Shown piece by piece: positions 1 to 5,199 of a DNA stretch of 5,199 bases. The notes below the pieces were generated by a model. That model had not been told where the DNA came from. It saw only the letters and a program-made list of their open reading frames with translations, and did no database searches. Position 1 is the first letter of the stretch. Each line of letters starts with the position of its first letter. Made by a program: the position numbers and the translations under genes. Source of the stretch: an uncultured Halieaceae bacterium (GTDB lineage: Bacteria > Pseudomonadota > Gammaproteobacteria > Pseudomonadales > Halieaceae); contig CALINF010000242.1 of the NCBI GenBank assembly GCA_938045215.1, positions 1 to 5,199 on the forward strand, written 5' to 3'.

Positions 1-775
1 CCGGCATATCCATAACCAGGGTACGTTGTTGCAGGTGCCGCCATGCGGTGACAAAAAAAGGTTTGGCCGAAAACAAGACTACAAAACTTGCCACTAGAAG
101 ACTGACCCAGCGCAACAGCGACTGGTATTGCAGTGCAATTCCCTGAATGCTGCCAGCATGCAGTGCGATGGCAAACATCCCAACCTGCATCATCCCTATG
201 CCGGCCACCGCCAGTCGGCTCAGGTCCTGTTTGTATTCTTTCTGAAGCTGTTCCCTGCGTGCATTGCTGTGAAAGGGACGCGGGGTGTAACCCAGCGCAG
301 CAATAGCAGTGAACAGGTTGCTCAACCGGATTTTATCTGCAGCAAATCGAACATCCAGTCGACTCTGATGCAGGTTTACACTTGCGAAAGAGACGCCCTC
401 AATTCGCAGCAACGTACTCTCAATGAGCCAGGTGCAGGCGGCACAGGTGATGCCGCCAAGTAGTAGCTGGGTGCGAGTGAGACCATCTTCACCGATCGAG
501 CAAAACGTGTCAGCCATGCTGGGATCGTCGTAGATCGCGTAAGCGTTTTCTTGCCGGTGATCGTCGGGACGTTCATTGAATGCAGTGCGCTGTTGATAGA
601 ACGATGACATGCCGCTTCCGGCAATCAGGTTGGCTACCGCCTGGCAACCGGGGCAGCACATCGGGCGTTGTTCGTCATCAATTAACGCGGTGAAATCGCA
701 ATTGTCGGGTACCGGCTCGCCGCAGTGAAAACAGTCAACGCTTTGGAGTGCAGCGGCGGCACTGCCTGCTGCCAT
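1..775 (-). CDS. ccoI: CcoI/FixI copper-translocating P1B-type ATPase (5' part; 3' end outside window)
   Basis: N-terminal 258 residues of the copper ATPase that exports Cu across the inner membrane for insertion into CuB of CcoN. Full family members are about 750-850 residues. The frame is open to the left edge, so the ATP-binding and CPC-type membrane-site regions are out of view. Read from the ATG at 775, the protein has an Ala-rich start and a CFHCGEPVP motif (Cys15, Cys18). Next come CCPGCQAVANLI (Cys40, Cys41, Cys44) and a heavy-metal-associated domain at about 103-170 with the metal-binding motif GITCAACTWLIE (Cys111, Cys114). Two membrane helices follow, at about 187-207 and 221-241, then LVMDMP at the cut. 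The two extra cysteine motifs before the metal domain are characteristic of CcoI rather than the housekeeping copper exporter CopA. The start overlaps the ccoH stop as TAATG and has no clear ribosome site, suggesting reinitiation after ccoH. Confidence 0.97.
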   Translation of the reverse strand, partial: MAAGSAAAALQSVDCFHCGEPVPDNCDFTALIDDEQRPMCCPGCQAVANLIAGSGMSSFYQQRTAFNERPDDHRQENAYAIYDDPSMADTFCSIGEDGLTRTQLLLGGITCAACTWLIESTLLRIEGVSFASVNLHQSRLDVRFAADKIRLSNLFTAIAALGYTPRPFHSNARREQLQKEYKQDLSRLAVAGIGMMQVGMFAIALHAGSIQGIALQYQSLLRWVSLLVASFVVLFSAKPFFVTAWRHLQQRTLVMDMP

Positions 776-1290
776 TAGCGGAGTGATTTGTCCGCGGCGG
801 ACAACGTTGTAAAGTCGCTGGCAACCAGAGAGCCATCTAACCGCCACTCACTTTGCTCACCGCCGTCGAGAATCCAGTGCCAATTAGGTGCTATCGCATG
901 TTGCAATGGGGCCCGGTACTCGCCCGCATGTACACGGCTCAGTGGTAGCTGGAAGTCGGCGTCTGTTTCAAACGGGTGAGACAGGCGCAAATTCAGTACG
1001 GGACTAGTGATCGGCCCCGTGGTTCTTACAGTGATCGTACCGGCGTCGACGGTTAACATCGCAGATAAGCCTATCTCTTGCGCACGCTGTTGCTTGGCGA
1101 TTTGTCGATTGATCGCCAGCCCGTTCTTATAATACTCGTCTACAACCAGATCATCTGAGTGCTTGTTGGCGATATAGAGAGTGGCAAACGCGGCGACAAC
1201 AACCGACCCTGGCAATGCAATAAGAAACCAGGGCCAGAACTGTTGATACCAGGGTTGATCATCAACAGCTTGCAGGGGAGAGGGTGTCAT
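775..1290 (-). CDS. ccoH: CcoH/FixH family cbb3 oxidase assembly protein
   Basis: Small single-span membrane protein of the FixH family, needed in studied proteobacteria for stable assembly of the cbb3 complex; its biochemical mechanism is not settled. It has 171 residues. An aromatic-rich pre-membrane stretch PWYQQFWPWF (13-22) leads into one membrane helix at about 20-41. Next comes the family-typical DDLVVDEYYKNGLAINR (46-62), a basic/Gln-rich linker, and a periplasmic beta-rich domain with PNWHWILDG (135-143) and EWRLDGSL (148-155) near the end, both usual in FixH. The ATG at 1290 overlaps the ccoG stop in ATGA, with GAGG 5 nt upstream. The TAA stop overlaps the ccoI start in TAATG. The gene is intact. 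Identification rests on membrane topology, these motifs and the fixed G-H-I order. Confidence 0.94.
   Translation of the reverse strand: MTPSPLQAVDDQPWYQQFWPWFLIALPGSVVVAAFATLYIANKHSDDLVVDEYYKNGLAINRQIAKQQRAQEIGLSAMLTVDAGTITVRTTGPITSPVLNLRLSHPFETDADFQLPLSRVHAGEYRAPLQHAIAPNWHWILDGGEQSEWRLDGSLVASDFTTLSAADKSLR
788..804 (-). other. Short inverted repeat near the 3' end of ccoH
   Basis: Perfect 7-bp stem (TTGTCCG / CGGACAA) with a 3-nt loop, inside the last codons of ccoH and 12 nt upstream of the ccoI ATG. ccoI lacks an evident Shine-Dalgarno site, so an mRNA structure here could influence reinitiation. It may equally be chance within coding sequence. Confidence 0.45.
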
Positions 1291-2696
1291 AGGGGCCTCA
1301 TAAAGCGTGATTCGGATACAGCGCGCAACGACGGTAGGTCCTTTGCGATAGCCTCAAACTGCAGCACAGTGCTTGGCTTGTCCAGACTCTTCGGTGAGGT
1401 TCGTACCCGAAGATTAATCGTACGCACTTCACCGCCTTCCAGTGTGTATACAGTCTCACCAACGATAGCAGCTCCCTCGATACCATCAATGTGAATCTCA
1501 TAGTCATGCTTGCTCTTGTCCATATTCAAGAGCTGCAATTGGTAGAGGTTCTCGATGTCACCATTGTCTGTGGTCAGGTAGAGCTGATTGCGATCGCGAA
1601 TAATGGTCAACTCAACAGGGATGCGCGAAGCGATAGTGTAACTGAATACACCCACCATGATCGCAAGTACAACCATGTAGCCTATGATTCGGGGTCGCAG
1701 CCAGTGTGTAGTTCCGCCCTGTAGCTGGTGCTCGCTAGTATAGCTGATCAAGCCGCGCGGATACTGCATCTTGTCCATTACCGAGTTGCACGCATCGATG
1801 CACAGAGCGCAGCCAATACACTCGTACTGTAGTCCGTCACGAATATCGATGCCAGTCGGACAAACCTGTACACAAAGCTCGCAACTGATGCAGTCTCCAA
1901 GCCCCTGGGACTTGTAGTCTGCATCTCGTTTGCGCGAGCCTCGCTGCTCTCCCCGGCCCGCATCATACGAAACGATTAACGTATCCTGGTCGAACATGAC
2001 AGATTGAAAGCGGGCATAGGGACACATGTACTTGCATACCTGTTCGCGCATCCAGCCCGCATTGATATAGGTAGCGAGGGTGAAGAACAACGTCCAGGCT
2101 GCTTGCCACATCCCGGTAGAGAGTGTCCCCAGTTCCCACGCAAGGCTGCGAATTGGGTAGAAATAGCCTACGAATGTCATCCCGGTAGCGAAGGCCACGA
2201 AGAGCCACGAGCCGTGCTTCGCCAATTTACGTGTTATCTTTTGTGCAGACCATGGCATCTTGTCGATTTTGATGCGTTGATTCCTACTCCCTTCGGTCTT
2301 TTGCTCCAGCCACATGAAAATACTGGTCCAGACCGTTTGAGGGCAGGTATATCCACACCAGATGCGTCCCGCGAAAACGGTGACGGCGAAAAGGCCAAAC
2401 GCGGAAATGATCAGCAGGAAAGCCAGCAATGGGAAGTCTTGCGGCCAGAAAGTCAGGCCTAGAATGTGGAATTTGCGCGCTGGCAAGTCAAACAGTATAG
2501 CCTGCCGACCATCCCAGCTCATCCACGGTAGCAGGAAGTAACCCAGTAGCAGGGGCCAGCCGGTAAATAGTCGCAGGCGCTGGTAGAATCCTTCGATCTT
2601 GCGGGTGTAGATTTTTTCTCGACGCTGGTATAGATCAACTTCACCAACTTCAGCCGGTGCGACTTCCTGGACATCGATGAGTTCTGGATCGGACAT
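1287..2696 (-). CDS. ccoG: CcoG/FixG/RdxA family cbb3 oxidase accessory protein, polyferredoxin-like membrane protein
   Basis: Accessory membrane iron-sulfur protein needed for cbb3 biogenesis in several bacteria; the Rhodobacter homologue is reported to be a cupric reductase feeding Cu(I) to CcoI. It has 469 residues, the usual length. An acidic N-terminus is followed by membrane helices at about 45-60, 88-110, 162-182, 200-222 and 337-357. Conserved membrane-edge cysteine pairs are CGYTCPQ (Cys114, Cys118) and CKYMCPY (Cys231, Cys235). Two 4Fe-4S ferredoxin motifs are complete: Cys269, 272, 275, 279 and Cys293, 296, 299, 303. The C-terminal ~100 residues are periplasmic and match the Ig-like FixG C-terminal domain. 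The ATG at 2696 is the only plausible start, because the frame upstream has no ATG, GTG or TTG before a stop at 2753. No good Shine-Dalgarno site precedes it. The TGA stop overlaps the ccoH ATG (ATGA). Confidence 0.97.
   Translation of the reverse strand: MSDPELIDVQEVAPAEVGEVDLYQRREKIYTRKIEGFYQRLRLFTGWPLLLGYFLLPWMSWDGRQAILFDLPARKFHILGLTFWPQDFPLLAFLLIISAFGLFAVTVFAGRIWCGYTCPQTVWTSIFMWLEQKTEGSRNQRIKIDKMPWSAQKITRKLAKHGSWLFVAFATGMTFVGYFYPIRSLAWELGTLSTGMWQAAWTLFFTLATYINAGWMREQVCKYMCPYARFQSVMFDQDTLIVSYDAGRGEQRGSRKRDADYKSQGLGDCISCELCVQVCPTGIDIRDGLQYECIGCALCIDACNSVMDKMQYPRGLISYTSEHQLQGGTTHWLRPRIIGYMVVLAIMVGVFSYTIASRIPVELTIIRDRNQLYLTTDNGDIENLYQLQLLNMDKSKHDYEIHIDGIEGAAIVGETVYTLEGGEVRTINLRVRTSPKSLDKPSTVLQFEAIAKDLPSLRAVSESRFMRPL
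1296..1299 (-). promoter_or_regulatory. Probable ribosome binding site of ccoH
   Basis: GAGG, 5 nt before the ccoH ATG and within the last codons of ccoG. It is short, but with the ATGA stop/start overlap it supports the chosen start. Confidence 0.5.
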
Positions 2697-2707
2697 ACCG
2701 CATACCG
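2694..2707 (-). repeat. Tandem 7-bp duplication across the ccoG start codon
   Basis: CGGTATG occurs twice in tandem on the coding strand (2707-2701 and 2700-2694); the second copy ends in the ccoG ATG. The first copy supplies another ATG at 2703, which is out of frame with ccoG and opens only 17 codons before TGA at 2650. This may be a recent slippage duplication or chance. Confidence 0.7.
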
Positions 2708-2758
2708 AAGAGTTGAGAGCCGGACCTGAACGGTCCGGTGCAATAGGGGTCTAGGAGC
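2697..2758 (-). other. ccoP-ccoG intergenic gap (62 nt)
   Basis: The only substantial non-coding stretch in the window. It separates the structural block (NOQP) from the assembly block (GHI). It contains a GC-rich hairpin and half of a 7-bp tandem repeat that abuts the ccoG start. I see no FNR-type TTGAT-N4-ATCAA box, no convincing -35/-10 pair, and no T-tract terminator. The simplest reading is a continuous transcript with a processed or structured spacer, but an independent ccoG promoter cannot be excluded by eye. Confidence 0.6.
2720..2738 (-). other. GC-rich stem-loop between ccoP and ccoG
   Basis: Perfect inverted repeat CCGGACC - 5-nt loop - GGTCCGG (7 bp, six of them G/C). It lies 20 nt after the ccoP stop. 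No run of T follows on the minus strand, so it is not a canonical Rho-independent terminator. It could protect the 3' end of the ccoNOQP message, attenuate read-through into ccoGHI, or have no role. Confidence 0.6.
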
Positions 2759-3637
2759 TTACTTGTTCAGTCCATACACGTAGGCGGTGAGAATATGGAT
2801 TTTGTCCTCGCTCAGTGTCTCTGAGAAGGCAGGCATCACACCGTTACGTCCTACGCGCAGGGTATGAGCGATTTGCTCGGCACTACCACCGTACAACCAG
2901 ATACCGTTGGTGAGGTTAGGCGATCCGAGCATCGGATTGCCGGTACCGTCGGCCGCGTGGCAGGCGGCGCAGTAAGCAGCAAAGTGCTTCTCTCCCTCGC
3001 TTGCCTGCGCGCTGTCTGCGGTGCGGCCATTTAGAGCCAGAAGATACTGCGTGACCTCTGTTATGCCTTTGTCGCCAAGAATGCCTTCCCAGGCAGGCAT
3101 GGCAGCCTGACGCCCGTTGACGAGGGTGGCCTTGATCGCGTCAGGCGTGCCGCCGTAAATCCAGTCGTTATCGGTCAGGTTGGGAAAACCATAGCTACCA
3201 CGCGCGTCACCGCCGTGACACTGCGCGCAATTGTTGCCAAACATTCTGGCACCCATCTTGCGAACGGCTGGATCAACAGCAATCTCTTCAATAGAAAGCG
3301 CAAGATAGCGATCTCGCATGGCGCGATACTGCTCGTCGGCTGCGGCTACCTCGCGATCGTGCTGGTTCACTTGAGTCCATCCGAGCACACCTGGAAAATT
3401 ACCCATCCCGGGATAGACAACCAGATAACCGACGCCCCAGATGATTGTCAGGGCAAACATCCAGAACCACCAGGCCGGAAGAGGATTGTCGAACTCCTCG
3501 ATACCGTCGTAAACATGTCCTGTTGTTCGCTCTGAATCTCGCCGCTCGCGCTTTCGGTTCGCAACAAGCACCCAGGTTGTCAGGATGAGTGTTATTGCGG
3601 TCAAGACAATAACCCAGCCACTCCAGAAACTAGTCAT
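2759..3637 (-). CDS. ccoP: cbb3-type cytochrome c oxidase subunit III, CcoP (di-haem c)
   Basis: Di-haem cytochrome c subunit, the electron entry point of the oxidase from soluble or membrane-bound cytochrome c. It has 292 residues. There are two N-terminal membrane helices, at about 5-26 and 55-76, joined by a cytoplasmic loop with GHVYDGIEEFDNPLPAWW (40-57). The two-helix form is that of Pseudomonas-type CcoP; some proteobacterial CcoP proteins have one helix. Two tandem periplasmic cytochrome c domains follow. The first has CAQCH at 137-141 with probable axial Met180, the second CAACH at 223-227 with Met258. The two domains are visibly duplicated: each repeats PNLT...W.YGG and then a MPA(W/F) motif. 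The ATG at 3637 overlaps the end of ccoQ by 8 nt and has a strong AGGAGGTGG ribosome site 6 nt upstream. The gene is complete and ends with TAA, followed by the 62-nt gap to ccoG. Confidence 0.98.
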   Translation of the reverse strand: MTSFWSGWVIVLTAITLILTTWVLVANRKRERRDSERTTGHVYDGIEEFDNPLPAWWFWMFALTIIWGVGYLVVYPGMGNFPGVLGWTQVNQHDREVAAADEQYRAMRDRYLALSIEEIAVDPAVRKMGARMFGNNCAQCHGGDARGSYGFPNLTDNDWIYGGTPDAIKATLVNGRQAAMPAWEGILGDKGITEVTQYLLALNGRTADSAQASEGEKHFAAYCAACHAADGTGNPMLGSPNLTNGIWLYGGSAEQIAHTLRVGRNGVMPAFSETLSEDKIHILTAYVYGLNK

Positions 3638-3809
3638 TCTTTGCCACCTCCTGCTGGGTGCGTTGATTCATCGCTTCATCCGCAAAGGGCAGATTGGCCG
3701 CGTCATCAAAATACGGCTTTCTCTTTTTGCTGTAGGCCCAGAAGCACAATCCCAGGAAAGATAACAGGAGAAACAGCGTGCTCAGACCTCTAAGATCATT
3801 AATATCCAT
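3630..3809 (-). CDS. ccoQ: cbb3-type oxidase small subunit CcoQ/FixQ
   Basis: Small gene of 59 codons read directly from the sequence: ATG at 3809, TAG at 3632-3630. The product starts MDINDLRGLSTL, has one hydrophobic membrane segment at about residues 9-26 (ending in FWAY), then a basic SKKRKPYF stretch and the conserved ANLPFADE motif at 38-45. It ends in a polar tail. This is the layout of the CcoQ/FixQ family, which is 50-70 residues long and is reported to stabilise the assembled cbb3 complex, notably association of CcoP with CcoNO. It begins 2 nt after the ccoO stop and its last 8 nt overlap the start of ccoP. A weak GAGGA (3827-3823) lies 13 nt upstream of the ATG within ccoO, so translation probably depends on coupling to ccoO. 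Its position between ccoO and ccoP is the canonical one. Confidence 0.95.
   Translation of the reverse strand: MDINDLRGLSTLFLLLSFLGLCFWAYSKKRKPYFDDAANLPFADEAMNQRTQQEVAKND
3644..3652 (-). promoter_or_regulatory. Strong ribosome binding site of ccoP inside the end of ccoQ
   Basis: AGGAGGTGG ends 6 nt before the ccoP ATG at 3637 and encodes part of the ccoQ tail. It is the best match to the 16S rRNA anti-Shine-Dalgarno among the gene starts in this window, and it confirms the ccoP start despite the 8-nt overlap with ccoQ. Confidence 0.85.
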
Positions 3810-3811
3810 GA

Positions 3812-4420
3812 TTAGCGTTTAGTCCTCAGCAAGGTGCCAAGCTGTTGCAGGTAGGCAACCAGCGCATCAATTTCTTTCTTGCCTTCTACAGCTTGCGCTG
3901 CGCCGGCAATATCCTCGTCGGTATAGGGCACACCTACCATACGCAGGGCGGCCAATTTATCTGCCGTGCGGCTGCTGTCCACCTCGTCATCAAACAACCA
4001 GGGAAACGCGGGCATATTCGACTCTGGTACGACATCCCGTGGGTTATACAGGTGTGCCCGGTGCCAGTCGTCACTGTATCGCTGCCCTACGCGAGCGAGG
4101 TCGGGGCCTGTGCGCTTTGATCCCCACAAAAACGGATGGTCATAGACAAACTCTCCGGCGACCGAGTAGTGGCCGTAGCGCTCAGTCTCTGCGCGCAGTG
4201 GGCGGATCATCTGCGAGTGACAGGTGTTGCAGCCTTCGCGGATGTAGATATCACGCCCCTCCAGCTCTAGTGCGGGTAATGGCTTCAGTCCTGCGATAGG
4301 TTCGTTGACCTGCTTGTCGAAGAACAACGGTACCAGCTCCACCAGTGTGCCGAAGCTGATGGCCACGATCACCAGTATGATCATCAAGCCGACATTTTTT
4401 TCTACTGTTTCATGCTTCAT
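3812..4420 (-). CDS. ccoO: cbb3-type cytochrome c oxidase subunit II, CcoO (mono-haem c)
   Basis: Membrane-anchored mono-haem cytochrome c subunit that passes electrons from CcoP to the haem b of CcoN; the haem domain faces the periplasm. It is 202 residues, the usual family length. One N-terminal membrane anchor spans about residues 11-34. The haem-binding CNTCH is at 64-68, embedded in the typical CcoO context EGCNTCHSQMIRPLR. RTGPDLARVG at 103-112 and PESNMPAFPWL follow, with Met136 the probable axial haem ligand. The ATG at 4420 is supported by an AAGGAG ribosome site 7 nt upstream, which overlaps the ccoN stop codon, and by the standard MKHETVEKNVGLM start. ccoQ begins only 2 nt after the TAA stop, so co-translation is likely. 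No unusual residues were seen and the gene is intact. Confidence 0.98.
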   Translation of the reverse strand: MKHETVEKNVGLMIILVIVAISFGTLVELVPLFFDKQVNEPIAGLKPLPALELEGRDIYIREGCNTCHSQMIRPLRAETERYGHYSVAGEFVYDHPFLWGSKRTGPDLARVGQRYSDDWHRAHLYNPRDVVPESNMPAFPWLFDDEVDSSRTADKLAALRMVGVPYTDEDIAGAAQAVEGKKEIDALVAYLQQLGTLLRTKR

Positions 4421-4427
4421 TGGAAGG

Positions 4428-4433
4428 CTCCTT
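4428..4433 (-). promoter_or_regulatory. Ribosome binding site of ccoO
   Basis: AAGGAG, 7 nt before the ccoO ATG and overlapping the TAA stop of ccoN. Ribosomes finishing ccoN therefore end on the ccoO Shine-Dalgarno site, which fits equal production of the two core subunits. Confidence 0.8.
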
Positions 4434-5199
4434 AAGCAGCACTGGCAGCGGCGGTCTGATCTACCGCAACATCTTTACGAGTCGTCATGAAGACGTTGTA
4501 GGCCATGATCAACATACCTGCGAAGAAGATCGCACCACCCAAAACGCGTACGACATAGCCAGGGTAGCTCGCGGCCACCGACTCAACGAAGCTGTAAGTC
4601 AGGGTGCCGTCCTGGTTATAGGCGCGCCACATCAATCCCTGTAGAATGCCGTTGACCCACATCGATGCGATATACAGCACCGTGCCTATCGTTGACATCC
4701 AGAAATGCACATTGATCAGATCTGTGCTGTACATTTTCTGCTTGGCGAACAAAATGGGAATGAGGTGATAGATGCAACCTATAGAGATCATCGCCACCCA
4801 GCCCAGGGCGCCCGAGTGTACATGGCCGATGGTCCAGTCTGTGTAGTGCGACAGTGAGTTCACTGTCTTGATCGACATCATGGGCCCTTCGAAGGTCGAC
4901 ATGCCATAAAATGATAGGCTTACTACCAGGAAACGCAGGATAGGATCAGTACGAAGTTTGTGCCACGCCCCCGACAATGTCATCAGTCCGTTAATCATGC
5001 CTCCCCAGCTGGGTGCCAGCAGGATGATGCTCATCACCATGCCCAGGCTTTGAGCCCAATCGGGTAGGGCGGTGTAGTGCAGATGGTGAGGTCCGGCCCA
5101 GATATACACAGCCACCAGTGCCCAGAAGTGCACGATGCTCAGTCGATAGGAGTAGACCGGCCGCCCAGCCTGCTTGGGCACAAAATAGTACATCATGCC
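4432..5199 (-). CDS. ccoN: cbb3-type cytochrome c oxidase subunit I, CcoN (3' part; 5' end outside window)
   Basis: Catalytic subunit of the inner-membrane cbb3 oxidase, which reduces O2 to water and pumps protons. The window holds about 255 C-terminal residues (a Gly codon, then Met-Met...), roughly half of a usual ~475-residue CcoN. The open frame runs off the right edge, so the true start is outside. Numbering from the first Met: Tyr31 lies six residues before His37-His38 in the motif YIWAGPHHLHY. These match the helix-VII catalytic tyrosine and two CuB-ligand histidines of the family. The motif WTIGHVHSGALGW gives His125 and His127, the expected haem b3 and haem b ligands. STFEGPMM carries the conserved Glu103. 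Several hydrophobic membrane helices follow, then a short polar Ala-rich tail ending in TAAASAA. The TAA stop lies 11 nt before ccoO. The third CuB histidine and the other haem b ligand would be upstream, out of view. Family assignment is essentially certain. Confidence 0.98.
   Translation of the reverse strand, partial: GMMYYFVPKQAGRPVYSYRLSIVHFWALVAVYIWAGPHHLHYTALPDWAQSLGMVMSIILLAPSWGGMINGLMTLSGAWHKLRTDPILRFLVVSLSFYGMSTFEGPMMSIKTVNSLSHYTDWTIGHVHSGALGWVAMISIGCIYHLIPILFAKQKMYSTDLINVHFWMSTIGTVLYIASMWVNGILQGLMWRAYNQDGTLTYSFVESVAASYPGYVVRVLGGAIFFAGMLIMAYNVFMTTRKDVAVDQTAAASAA

Noticed and set aside
128..463. 111-codon plus-strand open frame with a TTG start
   Set aside because: It is antisense to the ccoI metal-binding domain and first membrane segment, whose coding frame is unambiguous. 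There is no family resemblance and no ribosome site.
376..624. 82-codon minus-strand open frame overlapping ccoI
   Set aside because: It is a different frame of the same strand within ccoI. The ccoI frame carries the CCPGC and CAAC motifs, so this one is a shadow.
1240..1268. Inverted repeat CTGTTGAT...ATCAACAG with an inner TTGATCATCAA in the 5' part of ccoH
   Set aside because: The half-sites resemble FNR boxes, but the spacings are 13 and 1 nt instead of 4. The repeats arise from the codons of the repetitive PWYQQFWPW stretch.
2004..2462. 152-codon plus-strand open frame antisense to ccoG
   Set aside because: It lies wholly opposite the well-supported ccoG, shows no recognisable domain, and is rich in His, Pro, Gly and Arg as expected for an antisense shadow.
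2519..2743. 74-codon minus-strand open frame starting at a TTG in the ccoP-ccoG gap
   Set aside because: It is out of frame with ccoG, overlaps it almost entirely, has no ribosome site and no recognisable content.
2845..3230. Internal sequence duplication in ccoP
   Set aside because: This is the normal pair of cytochrome c domains of CcoP and occurs in the whole family. It is not a recent DNA duplication.
4868..4881. FNR/ANR-like box TTGAT-CGAC-ATCAT, 9 of 10 consensus positions, within ccoN
   Set aside because: It lies deep in ccoN coding sequence over the conserved MMSIK residues, far from any gene start, so the match is explained by codons. A real FNR box would be expected upstream of ccoN, outside the window.

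Overview
The window is a single run of seven co-directional genes on the minus strand. It encodes a cbb3-type cytochrome c oxidase (a high-affinity, proton-pumping haem-copper terminal oxidase) together with its assembly and copper-supply proteins. In transcription order (right to left) the genes are ccoN (3' part only), ccoO, ccoQ, ccoP, ccoG, ccoH/fixH and ccoI (5' part only). Both end genes are cut by the window edges, not broken.

Region by region: 5199-4432 is the C-terminal half of the catalytic subunit CcoN. Positions 4420-3812 hold the mono-haem subunit CcoO, 3809-3630 the small membrane subunit CcoQ, and 3637-2759 the di-haem subunit CcoP. A 62-nt gap with a GC-rich hairpin follows. 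It separates the structural genes from the assembly genes ccoG (2696-1287), ccoH (1290-775) and ccoI (775 to the window edge). Within each block genes overlap by 1-8 nt or lie 2-11 nt apart, which indicates translational coupling. Coding density is nearly complete, the longest non-coding stretch is 62 nt, and no plus-strand gene is convincing.

Working together, CcoP and CcoO carry electrons from periplasmic cytochrome c through three c-type haems to the haem b / haem b3-CuB centre in CcoN. CcoQ supports complex stability. CcoG (iron-sulfur protein, reported cupric reductase), CcoI (P1B-type copper ATPase) and CcoH mature the oxidase and supply CuB copper. A ccoS gene often follows ccoI, but that position is outside the window.

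The organism is most likely a gammaproteobacterium. CcoP has two N-terminal membrane helices as in Pseudomonas, CcoQ ends its conserved part with a Pseudomonas-like ANLPFADE motif, and the NOQP-GHI order is the usual gammaproteobacterial one. The FixH and CcoI sequences look to me like those of marine groups related to Halieaceae/Cellvibrionales, but that is an impression without a search. Nothing points to horizontal transfer or a mobile element. This is an ordinary core-metabolism operon. I found no new system, only small translation-level and RNA-level details worth a look.
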